Assembly (NCBI GenBank): GCA_003439945.1
Contig: QVRM01005987.1
Span: 186,001 to 250,000, forward strand
From: Dermanyssus gallinae
Taxonomy: Eukaryota > Arthropoda > Arachnida > Mesostigmata > Dermanyssidae
Direction: 5' to 3'
DNA length: 64,000 nt
The translations under genes and the position numbers were made by a program. The notes under the pieces are model-generated. The model worked only from the letters and a program-made list of their open reading frames with translations. It did not search any database and was not told the origin of the DNA. Shown piece after piece: positions 57,833 through 64,000 of this stretch. The number at the start of each line of letters is the position of its first letter. Positions within the stretch are counted from its first letter, which is position 1.

Positions 57833-59843
57833 TTCAACACACATGTACGATGACTATGCTTTCTCTATTCCGCAAAGCTAATGCCCGTGTGCGGTTTTGA
57901 ACTGATACAACCAAAAAGCTGGTCGCCATGATCGAATTCTATGCGAGCAGAATAGAGGGGACAGCTGCAGGAGCTTTCTCCGGTGAAAGATTAGCGCTAT
58001 CGTCACCTTTCTATGCCAGAAACTTTTTATAGGTACTTTAGTGCGCGATAATGCTGCAGCTGCGTCCTGGGGACTATGTCCGGCGGACCGACCTGTTATC
58101 CTTTCGAGCGCAGGACAGTCGGGCTGAAACTGGTAGGCTGTAGAACATGTGCACTTTAAAAAAATTCCAGTTGTCCACTCGGAATATTGAAAAATAAAGA
58201 CATTTCAGTGCAAACGCATTTTTTTGCTGTGTAACGTGGTTGTGTGGCTTGAACATGTGCCACTATACAAGCTTACCACCACCACCACTACCACTACTAC
58301 TAATTAGCCAGCCACGCGGAAAAATTGCTGTTGTCATCCGACGAAGGAAAAATGCATTTACTATTCCGACGGAGAGAAACTTAGTCGTTTGCGTCATCGT
58401 ATCCTCGTTAATTTATTCCTCGTGTTAAGCTCGGCCGGCAGCCTTCTGTTGTTGTCGGTCATGGGTGTTTGTTTAGCAGTGTAGTAGTAATAGTAATAAT
58501 AATGGTAATAATAATAATATTAACGCAAATTACGCCAACCGTACAAGCACTGGTGATAAACAGCGCCAGAGTCCCCTTCTGCTGTGAGCGTGTTAGCACC
58601 TGAAAATGATCTTAGCGTACTTAATTATCCACGCAATTCAATGGTAATCGAGTAGCTTATACCTTCAATATATCTCTGCAGGAGCAATCACATAGTAGCA
58701 CTGGTGACGCATTTTAGAAGTGCATAATATCGTTGTCTCTCACTGTTCGGAGCGTTTGAAGAGGAAGCGCGCGAGTGCCGTGTTTTCATAATTTTACCAT
58801 TATTATCGGCGTTATTACCAGTTCTACAGGCATTGTCTGACTCAAAAGGTTGGGTGCGCTTGTGACACCTCCAGGTCTGTATTCTCACGATCTTGCCAGT
58901 CAAAGGAACAGACTGCACAAAACCGTGATTGCTCTACTACTATACGTTTTTTTTTTCTAAAAAAACGAACGTCAGGTTTACTTTTACTGTTAATGCCTGC
59001 TGTCCCGCTAATGTCACCTGTTACTGAACTAACAAACAGTGCTTACAACATTTTTCTTTGAATCTTCCAGATAAAAAACATGAAAATAACCCGTTCGTTT
59101 TAAAAGATCGCTTTCTATTGTTGTACTAGAGTGCATGCATCACTAATAACTAATTTTATTGCCCCTTACGCTTAGGCCACAATCGATTTTTTCTTGCTCT
59201 TATTGCTCTGTTGCTATCCACATACTTGTCCAAAGAACGTTATGGCAATAGTGAAAATGCAACGTACGCAAGGATGGCACTCGTTGTACTGCCTATAGAG
59301 ACACTTAAACAGCCTTCGATTAGCTATTCAAATATTGATGCAATACAAATCTCCAGTGAAAGGACTTGTCTGTGAAAACTTTGGGCAACTTGCGTACACG
59401 AGGAGTAGGTGGTCCTAAGCGGCCGTGCAACCATTAACTCGTCACTTAATTGGCCACATTAAACTCGCTTAGAACAGGGCCATTATATAATCTAATGGGA
59501 CGATGAGTTCGGGCTCCGCTGCCGTTGGTATTGTTGGCCAAACAATACGAGATTCGGGTACGACATTTATTGATCCGGTAGGTGCAGATCTTGGTGCATT
59601 CCTTGATTCCATCTCTAGTACACATTCCATTTTGTGCATGCACGGGGCCCTGCAGCAATAAGTTAGCCTATTTTGACATGCCTGCAACAGAAATAAGCAA
59701 AACTCAGTTGGCGCTGTTCTGTCAAACATATTTGCAAGCCAATACGGATATATTTAACATGAGGTTACTTATAAGAATTTTGTTTACTAGACGTGCGTCT
59801 AGATGCCGCTTTTTTATCGCTCTCAAGATGCCTTTTTAAAAAG

Positions 59844-59846
<3 letters not shown>

Positions 59847-59907
<61 letters not shown>
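59847..59907. repeat. (TA)n microsatellite, copy 2 allele
   Basis: About 30 units, expanded relative to copy 1. Confidence 0.95.
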
Positions 59908-59911
<4 letters not shown>

Positions 59912-60522
59912 GCATATAATGAATTCGTGGCACGTACCACGCGGTGCCTGGATGCATCCTGGATCCACCGATGAGGTTACCATGGGAGGTGACCGATGAG
60001 GTTACCGATGCACAAAGCGACGTGTTTGTCGGCTTACTCTTTGCTGCTGCATCTCCTGCCCCAGTTTAATCGTTTGGATAAGGTTATCCCAGCACGGGTC
60101 GCATATGATGCGATCTGGGTCCAATACGATACCAAACCGCGGTTATCCCAGCACTCCTAAAGCGACAAACGAACAACAAATACAGAATAGGAATTATCTT
60201 GCGTGTTCGGTTGACCAGTGTCCATTATGAGCCGTTTCAGAGGTCGGTCAAAGCCATCAGACGTGGCCGAAGCCTACTCTGCTCAACTGGAAAAATAGAA
60301 ACTAAACTACGCGAGAAGCAAACCTGCCCGCCTCCTCTTCCTCGCATCAGGCGCACAGACACGTTATCTTTCAGCATGACAACGCTAGCGGAACATAGCA
60401 GCGGGCATAGTTTGACCCATGACACCATTACACGGCTGAGCATCAGTGGGGGGGGGGGGAGGGGGCATGTTCTGTTTTTCGTTTTATCCCGGTGTCAAAC
60501 TTTTCGATAGGGATTAACAGAG

Positions 60523-60856
60523 ATGACGGTGTATTCGTCGACGGTTGTTGTTGTTGTTGTTGTTGTTGCAGTTAGCATCGTTTCAACACTGGGTGCGGCG
60601 CGCAATTCAACAAACCGGCCGCTCTGGGGGTCGCAAACGCCCCCACCGCTGCCATCACCGCCGCGGCAGCAGCAGCAACAACAGCAGCGAGTGCAGGCGG
60701 CGCCCCCGTTAGCACCGTGGTCGCCATTGGACTGTGGTTCAAAACCGGACACGTTCCAGTGTCCTGACGAATTGACCTGCATCCGGGAAGCGCTCGTCTG
60801 CAACGGCCGTGACGACTGTGGCGATGGGGCGGATGAAGCCAACTGCCTTAACAACA
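60523..60856 (+). CDS. LDLa-domain protein, alternative N-terminal exon, copy 2
   Basis: Same architecture as copy 1: signal peptide (eight instead of five consecutive valines), Pro/Gln linker and one LDLa domain with all six cysteines and the acidic calcium site (CNGRDDCGDGADEANC), then a phase-1 donor. The signal peptide and linker are otherwise identical to copy 1. From residue 68 onward eight substitutions separate the copies, giving seven residue changes: Ser to Pro, Ala to Asp, Glu to Lys, Gly to Asp, Gln to Arg, Pro to Gly and Pro to Leu. None is silent. It lies 1.7 kb from the shared exon at 62,583. Both copies are free of stops, so neither looks like a pseudogene. Confidence 0.85.
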
Positions 60857-61045
60857 GTGAGTACTATGTAATAACAATGAGTATGTCTACGACTATTGCT
60901 AATCCAGCGCCGGTAAGCCGGCACAGTCCAATCTCAAGGCAAACGAGATTCGCTTCGTACTAGAACAAATGACGACAGAAATAACGGCTAGTCGAACGTT
61001 TCGCATTAGCCTAGGCATAGCAGCGCACGGCAACATCTTATTTCT

Positions 61046-61212
61046 CATTTAGTTGTCCCGTAATACAAATGCCCGTGTACGGTCTCTTCGTGTCACGGCC
61101 GTCATTTTTAATCCACTCCGGCATTTACCTTGTCTATATTAAGAAGCATGAAAACCAATATATAGGAGTCTGGCCGTTCTGGCTTTGCCATTAAGCCATC
61201 TTGCTCTTCGCC
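61046..61212 (-). mobile_element. SINE-B, decayed copy in the intron (duplication copy 2)
   Basis: Duplicate of the SINE-B at 57,665, with the same B-box deletion, so both events predate the segmental duplication. Confidence 0.75.
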
Positions 61213-61649
61213 ATTCAACACACATGTACGATGACTATGCTTTCTCTATTCCGTAAAGTTAATGCCCTTGTGCGGTTTTGAACTGATACAACCAAAAAGC
61301 TGGTCGCCATGATCGAATTCTATGCGAGCAGAATAGAGGGGACAGCTGCAGGAGCTTTCTCCGGTGAAAGATTAGCGCTATCGTCAACTTTCTATGCCAG
61401 AAACTCTTTATAGGTACTTTAGTGCGCGATAATGCTGCAGCTGCGTCCTGGGGACTATGTCCGGCGGACCGACCTGTTATCCTTTCCAGCGCAGGACAGT
61501 CGGGCTGAAACTGGTAGGCTGTAGAACATGTGCACTTTAAAAAAATTCCAGTTGTCCACTCGGAATATTGAAAAATAAAGACATTTCACTGCAAACGCAT
61601 TTTTTTGCTGTGTAACGTGGTTGTGTGGCTTGAACATGTGCCACTATAC

Positions 61650-62582
61650 CTTAAGGCAAATATGCTAAACGATCAATTTGTTGGCCGTTGCCATTACGTT
61701 ATAGCGATTCAATAATAATAATATTAATAATAGGGGCATGGACTAGTAACGTGGGCTATCGTGGTCAAAGACCCTGCGTGGGCATGTCTAGTTAAACTTA
61801 TCCCAAGGAAACGTAAAAATGTACACACGACTTGCCGACGAGCTGCCCGAGTTCTCCACATAGGAAATTGCAAGTAGACCTACCAGTCTGTCTCATTAAA
61901 CGGTAGACTAGAGAGCTTGTCGGAGGTTAGCAAACGCGCCTCTTACTGAAATAAGAAGTGAAGTCCCGATTGCTACCAGGACGTATGCGGGTTAATCTAT
62001 AGAACAATTTTTTGTACCGTAATACATAGTTAGTACTAATGTACGACTCGCGCAGTTCTCCCTTATTTAATATCTACATATTACCCACAACATATTGGAT
62101 GGCGCTGCGCGGTTGCTTTGTGTAAATATGTTAGCGCTAACAGCTTGAGTTATAATGTACGCGTGAGAAAATACGAGCTAACGAGTTGACGAATATACGC
62201 GTGCCGACCTACGCGTTATTGTTAAAATTCAGCTACTATAGTTTAAACTATAAAAATATGCAGACTAGAACGAAACATCAAATTGAGTTAAATGTTGCGT
62301 TCTTATAGGTGAACAGTGAGCATGTTGACTTAAAACGAGTCGTGGTAGCATTCTTATGAAAGCATTGTAGATTTAATATAAAAGCATAGTAGAAGCATAG
62401 TAGTATGAGCAAATTCAAGCAAATTATAAAGTAATATTCGATAGCATTGGGCCATTTGTGTAATGGAATAACAAGCCAAGAACAATATTATCGTGTAAGT
62501 GTAACGACAGTAATTGCGTAGTAACGCGTAGTAAATAGCGCCAGTAAATACGTTCTACGTTTGCCATGATTAGATACTGCAG
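61650..62582. other. intron sequence of the LDLa gene
   Basis: Unique DNA between the duplication and the shared exon; a short TAA-type repeat lies at 61,711-61,733. No other feature. Confidence 0.5.
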
Positions 62583-62717
62583 TGACGCCTTCTCGGCCAC
62601 AGTGGCCGTGCGGAAACAACTCGTTTCGCTGCGCTTCGAACCAAACGTGCGTACCGAGCACATTCGTCTGTGACAAAGTCCGAGACTGTGACGATTTCTC
62701 CGATGAAAGCGACTGTG
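62583..62717 (+). CDS. LDLa-domain protein, shared second exon
   Basis: 135 nt between an acceptor (gatactgcag) and a strong donor (g|gtaagt), both phase 1. Exon length divisible by three with 1-1 phase is the classic shuffling unit of LDLa exons. It encodes a complete domain beginning 'CGNNSFRCASNQTCVP' and ending 'CDKVRDCDDFSDESDCG', with six cysteines and the acidic calcium site. The frame agrees with the phase-1 donors at 57,475 and 60,856. It is not duplicated, so it is common to transcripts from either upstream exon. The strong donor shows that the gene continues to the right, probably past the inserted elements at 62.9-64 kb and beyond the window. Confidence 0.88.
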
Positions 62718-62781
62718 GTAAGTCCCGAAGTCGATGTTTACATTACTGCCGATGATAATAAATTATCCCCCTTTCTTTCTC

Positions 62782-62786
<5 letters not shown>

Positions 62787-62850
<64 letters not shown>
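62787..62850. repeat. (TA)n microsatellite
   Basis: About 30 TA units with one CT change. Confidence 0.95.
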
Positions 62851-62853
<3 letters not shown>

Positions 62854-62884
62854 TTCATGCTAGTATATTAAAGTGCACAATTGT

Positions 62885-63440
62885 TTCCGCGTGAACGTGT
62901 AGTCACGGGTTCTCTAACCCAAGATTAGCCCAGTTCGACAATGTGTCCCGAACAGATGCTGCGTTTTCTCGCTGAATATCGAGCGACAGCCTCTGACGCA
63001 AAAATTCCGATGCTGTCGAATCTCCCGTAGAAGGGTTAAGGCTTATGCCCACGCGCTGAATCAACTTTAGTGAAATCGGGCCTGGTCCTCCCACTGTTTC
63101 GAAAGCCAACGGACACACATTGGTGCGGACAACCAACGCCAGAGTATTTTCTACATTTGTTAGCCTCTGCTAACCGGGACGCATAACCTGCCTGGTCCGC
63201 ACCTGCACCAGCCATAGAAGGGGCTAATGATGCGGTCAGTCACAGTTGCGTCCCAAACAAGCATGCGACCACGCTCAAAGGAGGTTAGAGAGAGACCGTC
63301 AGGTCTTTTTCTATCGTCCCTGGATAGACCCGAAGGTTCTAGTACACACGGAAAGCCAGCAGATCTCAGTGCTCGACTAAAAGTGTAATTTAAAGCCGAG
63401 TGGCGTGCTCTTCGGCGTGCACTTAAGGCGCATGACAAGC
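62885..63440 (-). pseudogene. LINE pol C-terminus with restriction-endonuclease-like domain
   Basis: Two minus frames (63,160 onward to about 63,440, and 62,903-63,136) follow one after the other. The first reads 'ALNYTFSRALRSAGFPCVLE', 'PSGLSRDDRKRPDGLSL' and 'GRMLVWDATVTD'; the second 'CPLAFETVGGPGPISLKLIQ' and 'ASEFLRQRLSLDIQRENAAS'. This is the conserved tail of a large LINE group: RHxALN..., EPxGLxRxDGKRPDGLTL, WDxTV, then a VETLGP block and a helical end. The KRPDG...WD pattern resembles a PD-(D/E)xK nuclease. There is no RT in the window for it, and the frames are broken. It sits in the presumed intron after the LDLa exon. Confidence 0.7.
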
Positions 63441-63467
63441 TAATATATATATATATATATATATATA
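63441..63467. repeat. (TA)n microsatellite
   Basis: About 13 TA units, directly bordering the Tc1-like element. Confidence 0.9.
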
Positions 63468-63468
63468 A

Positions 63469-64000
63469 AGTGTGTTGCAAAAAATTAGCAACTCATGTTT
63501 TTTTGTGATAATTTTGGCTTGGTTTATTTGAATGACTTGAAATTTTAAGCGCATGATGTACATGACGAAACATGAGTATAGTGTTGATTTCATTGCAATC
63601 TCAACATCGGTTCATACAAAAAATAAAAAAGTGTGAAAAAACAGTGTTGCAAAATATTAGCAACAATAGCGCCTTACAGCGTATTCGATTCTTAGCAGGG
63701 CTGTATGACTCATTTGAAACTACATATTTTATTCTAGAAACGGGTTTTTCGTCCCTTCTTCTGAATCAAATCGTAAACTCGGTCTTTCATGGAGTTCATG
63801 AGCTGTTGTAAGTACGAAAGTGGAATATTAGTCCATGCTTGCTGGACAGCTTCTTTGAGGTCCGACAAATGATTATATTGTCGACCATTTGCGTAAATCT
63901 GCTTTACCAAATGTCCCCAAAGATTTTCAAAAGGATTCAGGTCTGGACTTAATGCCGGCCAGTCAAAAAGTGACACTCCTTGTTCTTGAAAAAAGGCTAT
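63469..64000 (-). mobile_element. Tc1-like transposon, partial (runs off window)
   Basis: It begins at the (TA)n array with 'gtgttgcaaaaaattagcaa' (63,472). A second, nearly identical copy, 'gtgttgcaaaatattagcaa', lies at 63,644, about 170 bp further in. Such paired motifs inside a terminal repeat are the IR/DR layout of many Tc1-like elements. The transposase C-terminus lies inside on the minus strand. The other end is outside the window. Confidence 0.8.
63734..64000 (-). CDS. Tc1-like transposase C-terminal part
   Basis: The minus frame, open to 63,976 and probably beyond the edge, reads 'LFDWPALSPDLNPFENLWGH' and then 'VKQIYANGRQYNHLSDLKEA', followed by the 'AVQQAWTNIP' helix and the C-terminal 'MKDRVYDLIQKKGRKTRF'. 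The block around SPDLNPFENLWG carries the third catalytic residue (Glu of the DD34E triad) of Tc1 transposases. The stop is at 63,734. Upstream catalytic Asp residues and the DNA-binding domain lie outside the window or past the frame, so integrity cannot be judged. Confidence 0.85.
   Translation of the reverse strand: MAFFQEQGVSLFDWPALSPDLNPFENLWGHLVKQIYANGRQYNHLSDLKEAVQQAWTNIPLSYLQQLMNSMKDRVYDLIQKKGRKTRF

Larger units (their letters stand above)
48707..58268 (+). repeat. tandem duplication, copy 1 (interrupted by LINE)
   Basis: Copy 1 of a segmental tandem duplication. Without the LINE and its target duplication it is about 3.3 kb (48,707-49,563 plus 55,821-58,268) and matches 58,269-61,649 along its length. 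It opens with 'aagcttaccacc' after 'ccgttac' and ends 'catgtgccactatac'. The three bases TAC occur before copy 1 and at the end of each copy, a 3-bp microhomology at the junction. It contains an LDLa exon at 57,151 and a decayed SINE-B. Confidence 0.95.
58269..61649 (+). repeat. tandem duplication, copy 2 (intact)
   Basis: 3,381 bp corresponding to copy 1 without its LINE. Differences include a 39-bp segment near 59,229-59,267 absent from copy 1, a longer (TA)n array, a 9-bp longer GTT run in the signal-peptide coding sequence and scattered substitutions. It preserves the empty LINE target. Confidence 0.95.

Overview
The window is 64 kb of AT-rich eukaryotic DNA. There are no operons or dense ORFs; splice-site-bounded exons, dozens of (TA)n and (ATT)n arrays, tRNA-derived SINEs, non-LTR retrotransposons of R1-like type and mariner/Tc1 elements all point to an arthropod. 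An arachnid or mite is plausible, but that is inference from the repeat types and not something the sequence proves. Most long ORFs are transposon remains or read-through of dinucleotide and trinucleotide repeats.

Layout. 0-10 kb: eroded LINE pieces (0.1-0.6, 2.3-2.5, 4.5-4.9 and 7.4-8.4 kb), a scrap of BEL/Pao integrase, a SINE tail and several hairpins. 10-24 kb: mostly unrecognised intergenic or intronic DNA, one possible small exon (17.55 kb) and a LINE C-terminal relic (18.7-19.0 kb). 24-26.5 kb: a SINE, a dead mariner and a second SINE family. 32.8-34.2 kb: a complete mariner with an uninterrupted 353-residue DD34D transposase, sitting inside a (TA)n array. 34.4-38.6 kb: a LINE with a 25-bp tandem tail, a truncated R1-like LINE, and an 851-bp foldback element with long imperfect inverted arms and a TA target duplication. 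39-43 kb: a transposase scrap, a 206-bp dead-on-arrival LINE copy and a decayed R1-like RT. 45-47 kb: a CpG-rich stretch and a clean SINE with a 14-bp target duplication.

The most interesting part is 48.7-62.7 kb. A segment of about 3.3 kb is tandemly duplicated. Each copy carries one exon encoding a start codon, signal peptide, low-complexity linker and a first LDL-receptor class A (LDLa) domain, ending in a phase-1 donor. A single shared downstream exon (62,583-62,717) carries a second LDLa domain with phase 1-1 boundaries, so either copy, or both in series, can splice to it in frame. The two copies differ by roughly 1-1.5% in flanking DNA, but by 8 substitutions in about 150 bp of the LDLa-coding half, and all 8 change amino acids. 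Copy 1 is further interrupted by a 6,244-bp full-length R1-like LINE (49,564-55,807, minus strand) with a 13-bp target duplication. The LDLa gene probably continues beyond the right edge.

The right end holds the 3' end of another LINE with a restriction-endonuclease-like C-terminal domain, and a Tc1-like transposon that runs off the window.
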